64,000 nucleotides of DNA from Roseococcus sp. SDR. Its GTDB lineage: Bacteria > Pseudomonadota > Alphaproteobacteria > Acetobacterales > Acetobacteraceae. This document shows, piece after piece, positions 52,787 to 60,365 of the stretch (its first letter is position 1; the number at the start of each line of letters is the position of its first letter). The stretch covers positions 186,001 through 250,000 of the forward strand of contig NZ_JAHRCU010000001.1 of the NCBI RefSeq assembly GCF_019083995.1, read 5' to 3'. Below the pieces are notes generated by a model. It searched no databases. It was not told the DNA's origin and worked only from the letters and a program-made list of their open reading frames with translations. The translations under genes were made by a program, and so were the position numbers.

Positions 52787-53227
52787 ATGACACCCATGGA
52801 AATCGCGCTGGAGGAGGCGCGCGCGGCCGCTGCGCGCGGCGAGGTGCCGGTGGGCGCCGTCGTCACGGATGCGCGCGGCGCCGTGCTGGCGCGCGCCGGC
52901 AATCGCGTGGAGGAATGGCGCGACCCCTCCGCCCATGCCGAGATGCTGGCGCTGCGCGAAGCGGCCGCGCTGCGGGGCGAGAAGCATCTGGCGGATGCGA
53001 CGCTGTGGGTGACGCTGGAGCCCTGCGCGATGTGCGCCCAATCGGCATCGCTGTTTCGCGTCTCGCGCGTGGTGTTCGGCGCCTATGACCCCAAGGGCGG
53101 CGGGGTGGAGCATGGCGCGCGCGTCTTCGCGCATGCCCAGTGCAACCACGCGCCCGAAGTGGTGGGCGGCGTGCGCGAGAGCGAGGCGGCGGCGCTGCTC
53201 CGGGAATTCTTCGCCGCGCGGCGCTAG
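52787..53227 (+). CDS. tadA: tRNA-specific adenosine deaminase
   Basis: 146 aa from ATG 52787 with AGAAGG upstream; an ATG at 52754 lies too far ahead. Zinc deaminase motifs HAEM (H50, E52) and PCAMC (C80, C83). Converts A34 to inosine in tRNA-Arg(ACG). Also EVPVGAVV, typical for TadA. Its TAG stop (53225-53227) is the first part of the repeat that follows. Confidence 0.94.
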   Translation: MTPMEIALEEARAAAARGEVPVGAVVTDARGAVLARAGNRVEEWRDPSAHAEMLALREAAALRGEKHLADATLWVTLEPCAMCAQSASLFRVSRVVFGAYDPKGGGVEHGARVFAHAQCNHAPEVVGGVRESEAAALLREFFAARR

Positions 53228-53327
53228 AGCATGCTGCGTTCACATGCGTTCACTTCGCTCGCTCTAGGCTTTGCTGAGAGAATGATTCAGCGTTTCGGCG
53301 ATTCCGCCTCAACGCATCATGCTCTAA
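53224..53327. repeat. 104-bp intergenic repeat with inverted ends
   Basis: Ends TAGAGCATGCTGCGTT (53225) and AACGCATCATGCTCTA (53311-53326) are inverted repeats with one mismatch. Inside is a direct repeat TGCGTTCAC (53235 and 53245 area) and a second CTAG at 53264. The left TAG is the stop of tadA; the right CTA is the stop (TAG) of the convergent peptidase. Related in design, not in sequence, to the 132-bp repeats. Confidence 0.75.
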
Positions 53328-54247
53328 TCCGCGTGGATCGCCACGCGCGGCGCTTCGCCCGCGCGCCAGACGCCGCGATACATGCCCTCGGTGCCGAAGG
53401 GCAGGGCGGCATTCCCCGCCGCATCCACCGCGATCAGCCCGCCGCGTCCGCCGGCTTCGGGCACGCGGCTGAGCGCCACCTCCTCCGCTGCTTCTGCGAG
53501 CGTCCTGCCGGCGAGGCGCATCAGCGCCGAGACCTCATGCGCGGCGGCGGCGCGCATGAAGGCCTCGCCCGTGCCGGTGCAGGAGATGGCGACGTGCCGA
53601 TCGGCCCAGGTGCCGGCGCCGAGGATGGGCGTGTCGCCCACGCGGCCGGCGCGCTTGTTGGTCATGCCACCCGTCGAGGTCGCCGCCGCCAGCGCGCCGT
53701 GCCGGTCGCGCGCGACGGCGCCGATCGTGCCCATCGTGGTCGCGACATCATGGTCCAGCGCCACCACCTGCGCGGCCTGGGCGGCGAGGAGCTGCGCGTG
53801 GCGGTGCTCGGTGCGGAAATAGGCGGGGTCCTCCATCGCCAGGCCCTGCGCGGCGGCGAAGTCATCCGCCGCCGCACCCGCCAGCAGAACATGCGGCGTG
53901 GCGCGCATCACCGCCCGCGCGGCGAGGATGGGGTTGCGGATGCGGGTCACGCCCGTCACGGCGCCCGCGTCACCGCCACTCGTCATCAGCGCGGCATCCA
54001 TCTCGATGGTGCCGGCCGCGGTGAAGGTGCTGCCGCGCCCGGCATTGAAGAGGGGGCAATCCTCGAGGCTGATCGCGGCGGCCAGCACCGCCTCCTCCGC
54101 GCTGCCGCCGGCTTCCAGCACGGCGCCGCCCGCCCGCAGCGCGGCGTCGAGGCCCGCGCGATAGGCGGCCTCCTTCTCGGGGGTGAGTTCCTCGCGCCGG
54201 ATGGTGCCGGCGCCGCCGTGGATGGCGAGGGTCCAGGTGTCTTGCAT
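53324..54247 (-). CDS. isoaspartyl peptidase / L-asparaginase (Ntn hydrolase)
   Basis: 307 aa. IaaA family: opening AIHGGAGTI, FNAGRGSTFT, and the autocleavage site GTIGAVA with nucleophile T174. The precursor cleaves itself before T174 to give alpha and beta chains; the enzyme hydrolyses isoaspartyl dipeptides and asparagine. GGMTNKRAGRVGDTP and CTGTGE follow as expected. Normal length. The TAG stop is supplied by the repeat at 53224-53327. Confidence 0.93.
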   Translation of the reverse strand: MQDTWTLAIHGGAGTIRREELTPEKEAAYRAGLDAALRAGGAVLEAGGSAEEAVLAAAISLEDCPLFNAGRGSTFTAAGTIEMDAALMTSGGDAGAVTGVTRIRNPILAARAVMRATPHVLLAGAAADDFAAAQGLAMEDPAYFRTEHRHAQLLAAQAAQVVALDHDVATTMGTIGAVARDRHGALAAATSTGGMTNKRAGRVGDTPILGAGTWADRHVAISCTGTGEAFMRAAAAHEVSALMRLAGRTLAEAAEEVALSRVPEAGGRGGLIAVDAAGNAALPFGTEGMYRGVWRAGEAPRVAIHAD

Positions 54248-54265
54248 GCCTGGAGCCTAGCTCGT

Positions 54266-55240
54266 TCAGCCGCCGGGGCGCAGCCCCAGCTCGCGCACCG
54301 TCTCGATCTCCTGCGCGTTCACCTGGATCACGTCATTCGCATAGGCCTCGCTGTCCAGGTAACGCACCGGCATGTCGAAGCGGGCCAGCACGGCCAGGTG
54401 CTGCGGGTCATGCACCGCCGCCTTGAAGGCGTCGTGCAGGATGTTGACGATGGCGGGCGGCGTGCCGCGCGGGGCCGCGATGCCATAGGCGCTCTCGGCC
54501 ACCACGTCATGGCCCAGTTCGCGGAAGGTGGGCACGTCCGGGAAGCGCGCGGCGCGCTGGGACATCCAGAGGGCGAGTGGCCGCACGCGGCCTTCGAGCG
54601 CCATGTCCGCCCAGGCCGAGGTCTCGGCGGAGAAATGGATCTGCCCGGCGAGCAGATTCTGCAGATTGGGCGCGGCGCCGCGGAAGGGCACGGCGGTCCA
54701 TTCGATGTTGAGCATGCGGGCCAGGCGCGTCATCCCCACATCGGTCGTGTTCGCACCCGGCGTGCCGTAGAAGAATTTGCCCGGATTGGCGCGGGCATCG
54801 TCCAGCAGGGCGCGCATCGTCCGCCAGGGCGCATCGGGCCGCACGACCACGCCGCCCATATAGCCCACCATGCGCAGCACCCAGGTGAAGTCCTGCATGG
54901 GGTCGAAGGGCGGCGTCATGTTCTGGGCGCGCATCATCGCCGGCATGCGGAACACGCCATTGGGCATCTGGCTCAGCGTATAGCCATCGGGCCGCGCCTC
55001 GCGCGCGAGCGTCTGCGCGCCCAGCGTGCCCGAGGCGCCGGGCTTGTTCTCGACGATGACGGGCTGGCCCAGATGGCGGGAGGCGACCTCGCAGACCATG
55101 CGCATCTGGATGTCGGTGGCGCCACCCGGCGTCCAGGGCACGAAGACGCGCAGCGGCTTGTCCGGGAAGCGGGATTGCGCGAGCGCGAGGCCGGGGGCGG
55201 CGAGAGAGGCTGCCAGCGTGGCGCGGCGCGTGAGATGCAT
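54266..55240 (-). CDS. Bug-family receptor (tandem copy 3)
   Basis: 324 aa from ATG 55240 (GGAGGAAG upstream). Leader MHLTRRATLAASLAAPGLAL. The ligand loop reads VFVPWTPGGATDIQMR, followed by VIVENKPGASGTLGAQ and RPDGYTLSQMP. PWTPGG instead of PFAPGG is shared with the two neighbours upstream. Last gene of a run of three paralogues with the same architecture; ligands are likely related organic acids. No TctA/TctB in the window. Confidence 0.9.
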   Translation of the reverse strand: MHLTRRATLAASLAAPGLALAQSRFPDKPLRVFVPWTPGGATDIQMRMVCEVASRHLGQPVIVENKPGASGTLGAQTLAREARPDGYTLSQMPNGVFRMPAMMRAQNMTPPFDPMQDFTWVLRMVGYMGGVVVRPDAPWRTMRALLDDARANPGKFFYGTPGANTTDVGMTRLARMLNIEWTAVPFRGAAPNLQNLLAGQIHFSAETSAWADMALEGRVRPLALWMSQRAARFPDVPTFRELGHDVVAESAYGIAAPRGTPPAIVNILHDAFKAAVHDPQHLAVLARFDMPVRYLDSEAYANDVIQVNAQEIETVRELGLRPGG

Positions 55241-55321
55241 GGGGCGCTTCCTCCGTTTGGAGGAAGCCTGCGTGTTTTGGGCGAGGCGGCGCAACCGGCC
55301 GCTTCGCAGCTGCGAAAAAGA

Positions 55322-56287
55322 TCAGCTCAGCCGAAGGCCGAGCTGCTGGATCAGCCGCCGCTCCTCCTCCATCGTCTGGCGGACGAAGGCGGTGTAGTCG
55401 GCGCTGTTCTTGTAGTTGGGCTGCATGTCGAAGCGATCCAGCACCGCGACATGCGAGGGGTCGTCCAGCGCGTCGCGGAAGGCGTCATGCAGCACGCGCA
55501 CCACGCCGGGATCCATATTTTTCGGGCCTGCAAGTCCGTACGGGCTGATCGAGACGATGTCGATGCCGCTTTCCTTCAGCGTCGGCACATTGGGGAAGCG
55601 CTTGGCGCGCTGCTCGCCCCAGGTCGCCAGCACGCGCACGCGGCCCTCTTCGGCCATCGGCACCCAGCCCGAGCTGTCGGCCGTGATCTGGATCTGGCCG
55701 CCCAGCAGATTTTGCAGATTCTCGGCGACGCCGCGGAAGGGGATATGCGTCCATTCGATGCGCTGCATCTGCGCGATCTGCTCCATCGTCAGATGCAGCG
55801 AGGTGCCCACACCGGGCGTGCCGTAGTTGAGCTTGCCCGGCTCGCGGCGCGCGGCGGCGATGAGGTCGGCCAGGTTCTGCCAGGGCGCGTCATTGCGGAC
55901 CACGATGCCGAAGAGATAGCCGGTGACGTGGATGACATAGGTGAAGTCGGTCAGCGGGTCGAAGAGGGCGCGGCTGTTCAGCAGCGGCTGGCGGAAGACG
56001 CTGATGGGCATCTGGCTCAGCGTGTAGCCATCCGGCGCCGCGGTCAGCAGGGCCTGGGCGCCGAGCACGCCGCCCGCACCCGCGCGGTTCTCCACCACGA
56101 TGGGCTGGCCGAGACGGCGGGAGGCGGCCTCGCAATAGGCGCGCATCTGCACATCGGTGGTGCCGCCCGCGCCCCAGGGTACGATCATGCGGATCGGCCG
56201 GTTGGGGAAGTTCTGCTGGGCGTAGGCCGGGGCCGCCAGGGTCGCGGCGGGCAGGATGAGCGCGTTGCGGCGGGAGATGACGGGCAT
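55322..56287 (-). CDS. Bug-family receptor (tandem copy 2)
   Basis: 321 aa. Leader MPVISRRNALILPAATLAA. Ligand loop MIVPWGAGGTTDVQMR (GAGG in place of APGG), VVENRAGAGGVLGAQ, APDGYTLSQMP, and the family's HVTGYLFGIVVRNDAPW. Middle copy of three. Gap to the next copy is 81 bp, so it may have its own signals. Similarity to copies 1 and 3 is evident along the whole length. Confidence 0.9.
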   Translation of the reverse strand: MPVISRRNALILPAATLAAPAYAQQNFPNRPIRMIVPWGAGGTTDVQMRAYCEAASRRLGQPIVVENRAGAGGVLGAQALLTAAPDGYTLSQMPISVFRQPLLNSRALFDPLTDFTYVIHVTGYLFGIVVRNDAPWQNLADLIAAARREPGKLNYGTPGVGTSLHLTMEQIAQMQRIEWTHIPFRGVAENLQNLLGGQIQITADSSGWVPMAEEGRVRVLATWGEQRAKRFPNVPTLKESGIDIVSISPYGLAGPKNMDPGVVRVLHDAFRDALDDPSHVAVLDRFDMQPNYKNSADYTAFVRQTMEEERRLIQQLGLRLS

Positions 56288-56328
56288 GGCTTTCCTCGGC
56301 TGTTGTTGCGCCCGTCTATCGCCCCCGT

Positions 56329-57288
56329 TCAGTCCATCCGCAAGCCCAGCCGGCGCACCGCAGCACTCTCTTCCGCGTTGAGCCGCCTTGCGAAATCCGC
56401 ATAGGCCTCGGGGTCCATGTAGCGGACCGGCATGTCGAAGCGCTCCAGCGTCGCCACATGCTGCGGGTCGAAGAGGGCGGGCTTGATCGCGTCATGCAGG
56501 GCGCGGACAACGCCCGGGTCCATGCCCTTGGGCCCGGCCAGGCCGAAGGGGCTGTCGGAGACGATGTCGATGCCCACTTCGCGCAGCGTGCGCACCTCGG
56601 GGAAGCGCTTGGCGCGCTCGGCACTCCAGACGATGAGGAGGCGGAAGCGCCCCTCCTGCACCATGGGCGCCCAGCCCGTGCTGTCGGCGACGCATTCGAC
56701 GGAGCCCTGCAGCAGCGCCTGCGTCGTATCCGCGCCGCCGCGGAAGGGCACATGCAGGAACTCGATGCCGCGCTCGGCCGCGATGCGCTCCATGGTGATG
56801 TGCAGCGAGGAGCCGACGCCGGGCGTGCCGTAGCTGACGCGGCCGGGATTGGCCTTCGCGTAGTCGAGGAACTCCTCCCATGTGCGGTAGCGGCTGTCGC
56901 TGCGGACGACGACGCCGAAGACATAGCCCGTCAGATGGATGACCCAGCTGAAATCTGTCATCGGGTCGAAGGTCGGGCGGCGGGACATGGCGGGGATGCG
57001 GAAGATGGTCACCGGCATCTGGCCGATCAGGTGGCCATCGCCGCGTGGCTCCTGCGCGATCATGGCGGGGCCGAGCGTGCCCGAGGCGCCGGGGCGGTTC
57101 TCCACGATCACCGATTGGCCGAGGTTGCGGCCGGCGAGATCCGCCAGGACGCGCAGATGCGTATCGGCCGAGCCGCCGGGCAGCCAGGGGATGACGAGGC
57201 GGATGGGGCGGTTGGGGAATCCCTGTTGCGCCAGCGCGGGGGCGGCGAGGGCGAAGGGGGCGACGATGGCGGCGCGGCGAGAGAGCAT
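56329..57288 (-). CDS. Bug-family receptor (tandem copy 1)
   Basis: 319 aa from ATG 57288 (AGGAAACGCC upstream). Leader MLSRRAAIVAPFALAAPALA. Ligand loop LVIPWLPGGSADTHLR, VIVENRPGASGTLGPAM, and GHLIGQMPVTIFRIPAM. First of three tandem paralogues. Divergent from the phosphatase-fold gene at 57411, so the 122-bp gap holds both promoters. Confidence 0.9.
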   Translation of the reverse strand: MLSRRAAIVAPFALAAPALAQQGFPNRPIRLVIPWLPGGSADTHLRVLADLAGRNLGQSVIVENRPGASGTLGPAMIAQEPRGDGHLIGQMPVTIFRIPAMSRRPTFDPMTDFSWVIHLTGYVFGVVVRSDSRYRTWEEFLDYAKANPGRVSYGTPGVGSSLHITMERIAAERGIEFLHVPFRGGADTTQALLQGSVECVADSTGWAPMVQEGRFRLLIVWSAERAKRFPEVRTLREVGIDIVSDSPFGLAGPKGMDPGVVRALHDAIKPALFDPQHVATLERFDMPVRYMDPEAYADFARRLNAEESAAVRRLGLRMD

Positions 57289-57410
57289 GGCGTTTCCTGT
57301 TGTGGTTGCACGCAGCATGGCAGGCGCGGGAGGTGCCGGTCCACCAAAACGGCTTGCCGGGCGGCGGGGGCGCGGCTAAGCGGCGACCAGCCCGAAATGG
57401 AGAGATTGTC

Positions 57411-58022
57411 ATGCAGCGTCGCGCCCTGGCCGCCGCCCTGCTCGCCGCGCCGCTGGCTGCACGGGCGCAGGGCTTCGCCTTCATCCCCGATGAGACGCTG
57501 CTGCCGCTGCTGCGCGCGGGGGGGCTGAACCTCTATTTCCGCCACGGCATCACCGATCGCAGCCAGGTGGATACAGGGCGGCGCGGCGACCGCGCGGGGC
57601 AGCGCAACCTCAGCGAGGCGGGGCGGCAGCAGGCGATGCGCCTGGGCCAGGCCTTCCGCGTGCTGGAGATCCCGGTGCAGGAGGTGCTGACGAGCGAGGT
57701 GTTCCGCGCGCAGGACACGGCGGAACTCGCCTTCGGCCGGGCGCGGGTGCGCGTGGAGCGCGACCTGATCGCCGATGACTACACCCCCGGCAGCGCGATG
57801 GATGACGCGCGCGCCGTCTCCCGCCGGCTGGCGCAGCCGATCGCGGGCGGCAACCGCGTCATGGTCGGGCATATCGTGCCGCTCGGGATGATCCTGGGGC
57901 GCGGCCTCGCGCAGCAGGAGTTTCCGGAGGGTTCGGCCGGCGTGTTCCGGCCGCGCGGCGGCGACTGGGAGTTCCTGGGCTTCTTCCGGGCCGAGCAGCT
58001 GATCGCGCTCGCCCGGCTGTAG
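57411..58022 (+). CDS. histidine phosphatase superfamily protein, exported
   Basis: 203 aa from ATG 57411 (GGAGAGATTGTC upstream). Leader MQRRALAAALLAAPLAARA. The phosphatase motif is YFRHGITD (R44, H45, G46), with the second His in VMVGHIVPLG and Glu/Asp region TSEVFRAQDTAELAFG. Periplasmic phosphomonoesterase expected; substrate unknown. Ends 38 bp before the GntR gene on the same strand. Confidence 0.83.
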   Translation: MQRRALAAALLAAPLAARAQGFAFIPDETLLPLLRAGGLNLYFRHGITDRSQVDTGRRGDRAGQRNLSEAGRQQAMRLGQAFRVLEIPVQEVLTSEVFRAQDTAELAFGRARVRVERDLIADDYTPGSAMDDARAVSRRLAQPIAGGNRVMVGHIVPLGMILGRGLAQQEFPEGSAGVFRPRGGDWEFLGFFRAEQLIALARL

Positions 58023-58060
58023 CGCTTCCGCCGGCCCCCCCGGCGCATTATGGGTGGCGC

Positions 58061-58759
58061 ATGGCGGCGCCTTCCCCCTTCACCCTGAATCCGGCCGAGG
58101 ATGAAACGCTCTCCCTGGGCGAGCAGGCGTTCCGGCAGCTGCGGGACGCCATCATCCGCGGCGCGCTGGCGGCGGGCAGCAAGATCTCCGAGCGCGGGCT
58201 GGCCGCGCGCCTCGGCATCTCGGCGCAGCCGGTGCGCGAGGCGCTGCGCCGGCTGGAGCGCGAGGGGCTGGTCGTCACCCTGCCGCGCAGCGGGACCGTG
58301 GTGGCCGAGGTGGGGCCCGGGCAATTGGCCGAGCTGGGGCGCATCCGCGCCGCGCTGGAAGGGGTGGCGGCGGCGCTCGCCGCCGAGCGGCTGGACGGGG
58401 CGGGGCTTGCGGCGCTGACCGCCCTGCTGCGGCGCATGGAGGCGGCGACCCTCGCCGCCGATCACGCGGCGCTGGATGCGGCCAATGAGGAATATCACGC
58501 GCTGATCCATGCGGCCGCGGGCAATGGCTTCCTCGCGCGCTCGCTCGCCTCGCTGCGCGCCTATGACCAGGCGGGGACGCATCGCGCGGTCGGCAGCACC
58601 CCACGGGACCTGCCGAAATCGCTGGCCGAGCACAGATCCATCGTCGCGGCCTTCCGGCGGCGGGACCCGGGCCTGGCCGAGGCGCGGATGCGCCAGCATG
58701 TGCTGCGCTCGCTGGTCACCAATGGCGTCCTGCCGGGGGCGGCGAAAAAGTCGCGTTGA
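58061..58759 (+). CDS. GntR-family regulator, FCD domain
   Basis: 232 aa. N-terminal winged HTH (about 17-82: LGEQAFRQLRDAIIRGAL, then ISERGLAARLGISAQPVREA and LEREGLVV). The C-terminal FCD ligand domain (about 90-220) with the metal-site His residues in EYHALIHAA and MRQHV. It lies directly before the TRAP genes on the same strand; a perfect palindrome sits between them. Likely represses or activates the TRAP operon in response to its substrate (inference from position). Confidence 0.9.
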   Translation: MAAPSPFTLNPAEDETLSLGEQAFRQLRDAIIRGALAAGSKISERGLAARLGISAQPVREALRRLEREGLVVTLPRSGTVVAEVGPGQLAELGRIRAALEGVAAALAAERLDGAGLAALTALLRRMEAATLAADHAALDAANEEYHALIHAAAGNGFLARSLASLRAYDQAGTHRAVGSTPRDLPKSLAEHRSIVAAFRRRDPGLAEARMRQHVLRSLVTNGVLPGAAKKSR

Positions 58760-58789
58760 CGCGGGGCCTCCCGCTGGGTCAAGCTTCGC

Positions 58790-58805
58790 AACTGCTATTG
58801 CAGTT
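58790..58805. promoter_or_regulatory. palindromic operator before the TRAP operon
   Basis: AACTGC-TATT-GCAGTT, a perfect 6-bp inverted repeat with a 4-base centre, 36 bp before the dctP-type start. It is an AT-containing island in GC-rich DNA and has the symmetry of FadR/GntR-FCD sites. The adjacent GntR gene is the obvious candidate to bind it. Confidence 0.6.
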
Positions 58806-58840
58806 AGAGGTGCTTCAGCACCCGGCTTGAGGAGAAGTCC

Positions 58841-59824
58841 ATGTCCCCCCGACGCAACCTGTTCGGGCGCATCGTCGCCGCCTGCGCCCTGCTCGCCATC
58901 CCGGCCCTGCCGGCCGCCGCCCAGGAATGGCGCGGCTGGAACATCCATGCGGCCGACTACCCGAACGGGCAGGGCATGGATGCCTTCACCCGCATGGTGG
59001 GCGAGCGCAGCAACAACCGCATCCGCATGCGCACCTTCCATTCGGCGCAGTTGGGCCAGCAGGACGAGGCGATCCAGCAGATGCGCCTCGGCACCATTGA
59101 TTTCGGGAACTTCAACCTCTCGCCCTTCAACAACCTCGCGGCCTCCACCAACGTGGTCACGCTGCCCTTCCTGTTCCGCGATGTGGGCCATATGCAGCGC
59201 GCGATTGACGGCGTGGCGGGCGAGGCCATCGCGCGCGAGCTGGAGGCGATCGGGATCGTGGCGCTCGCCTGGTATGATGCGGGCGCGCGCAGCCTCTACA
59301 CGACGCGGCCGGTGCGGCAGCCCGCCGATCTGCGCGGCATGAAGATCCGCGTGCAGACCTCCGACCTCTGGATCGATCTCATGCGCGCGTTGGGGGCGAA
59401 CCCGACGCCGCTGCCCTTCGGCGAGGTCTTCACCAGCCTGCAATCGGGCGTGATCGATGGCGCCGAGAACAACTGGCCGAGCTATGAGAGCACGCGGCAT
59501 TTCGAGGTGGCGCGCTTCTACAGCACGACGGAGCATTCCAACGTGCCGGAGGTGCTGGCCGTCTCCCGCCAGCGCTGGCAGCGGATGAGCGAGGCGGACC
59601 GGACCATGATGCGCGAGGCGGCGCGCGAATCCGCGGCGTTGCAGCGCCGACTCTGGGCCGAGCGCGAGACCGTCAGCCGCCAGCGTGTGGTGGCGGCGGG
59701 GGTGACGGTCATCGAGATCAGTGACCGTTCGCCCTGGGCCGCGCTGATGGAGCCGGTCTATGCGAAATATGCGGCCACACCCGCGCTGAGCGGCCTCGTC
59801 CGCAGCATCCGCGAGATGCGGTGA
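58841..59824 (+). CDS. TRAP transporter substrate-binding protein (DctP family)
   Basis: 327 aa, ribosome site GAGGAGAAG. Signal peptide to about residue 27. DctP/DctP-like marks: QLGQQDEAIQQMRLGTIDF, the ligand Arg in LRGMKIRVQTSDLW, and GEVFTSLQSGVIDGAENN. Binds a carboxylate in the periplasm and hands it to the DctQM membrane pair. Stop overlaps the dctQ start (GTGA). Confidence 0.93.
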   Translation: MSPRRNLFGRIVAACALLAIPALPAAAQEWRGWNIHAADYPNGQGMDAFTRMVGERSNNRIRMRTFHSAQLGQQDEAIQQMRLGTIDFGNFNLSPFNNLAASTNVVTLPFLFRDVGHMQRAIDGVAGEAIARELEAIGIVALAWYDAGARSLYTTRPVRQPADLRGMKIRVQTSDLWIDLMRALGANPTPLPFGEVFTSLQSGVIDGAENNWPSYESTRHFEVARFYSTTEHSNVPEVLAVSRQRWQRMSEADRTMMREAARESAALQRRLWAERETVSRQRVVAAGVTVIEISDRSPWAALMEPVYAKYAATPALSGLVRSIREMR

Positions 59825-60360
59825 GTGCCCCGCTGCCGCCGGCGCTCGCGCTGTTTTCGCGGGCGCTGGGCGCGCTTTCGGCGGTGACGGTGGCCGTCGC
59901 CGGCGTGGCGCTGGTGGTGCTGGTGGGGATGATGGGCTGGCTCGTCTTCGGCCGCTACGTGCTGAACGACACGCCGACCTGGATCGAGCGGGTGGCGACA
60001 CTCGCCATCCTCTCCATCGCCATGCCGGTCGCCGCCGTCGGCGTGCGGGAGCGCTTCCACCTCTCGGTGCTGGGCGTCCGCGAGGCGCTGCCGCAGGGCG
60101 CGCAGCGCTGGGTGGCGCTGGGCTGCGATGGGCTGATGGGGGCCTTCGGCGCCGGCATGGCCTGGTGGTCCTGGGAGCTCGTCGAGATGGTGGGGCCCTT
60201 CAAGATTCCGCTGCTCGGCATCAGCCAGGGCTGGACCTATGCGCCGATGATGGTGGGCGGCTGCCTCATGGTGCTCTTTGCCATCGAGCAGGTGCTGCTG
60301 GACATCTTCGCCCCCGAAGCGCCGGAGAAGCGCGGCGTGGCCGCGGCCTTCCTGGAGTAG
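59821..60360 (+). CDS. TRAP transporter small permease (DctQ family)
   Basis: 179 aa from GTG 59821, overlapping the dctP-type stop. Four membrane helices (about 20-42, 58-76, 97-118 and 133-158). The FGRYVLNDTPTWIERVAT segment is the DctQ signature. The membrane partner of DctM in the Na+-driven TRAP importer. Confidence 0.9.
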   Translation: MSAPLPPALALFSRALGALSAVTVAVAGVALVVLVGMMGWLVFGRYVLNDTPTWIERVATLAILSIAMPVAAVGVRERFHLSVLGVREALPQGAQRWVALGCDGLMGAFGAGMAWWSWELVEMVGPFKIPLLGISQGWTYAPMMVGGCLMVLFAIEQVLLDIFAPEAPEKRGVAAAFLE

Positions 60361-60365
60361 CGCGC

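Noticed and set aside
54266-57288. A full tripartite tricarboxylate transporter
   Set aside because: Only receptors are present; no TctA- or TctB-type membrane proteins occur in the window.
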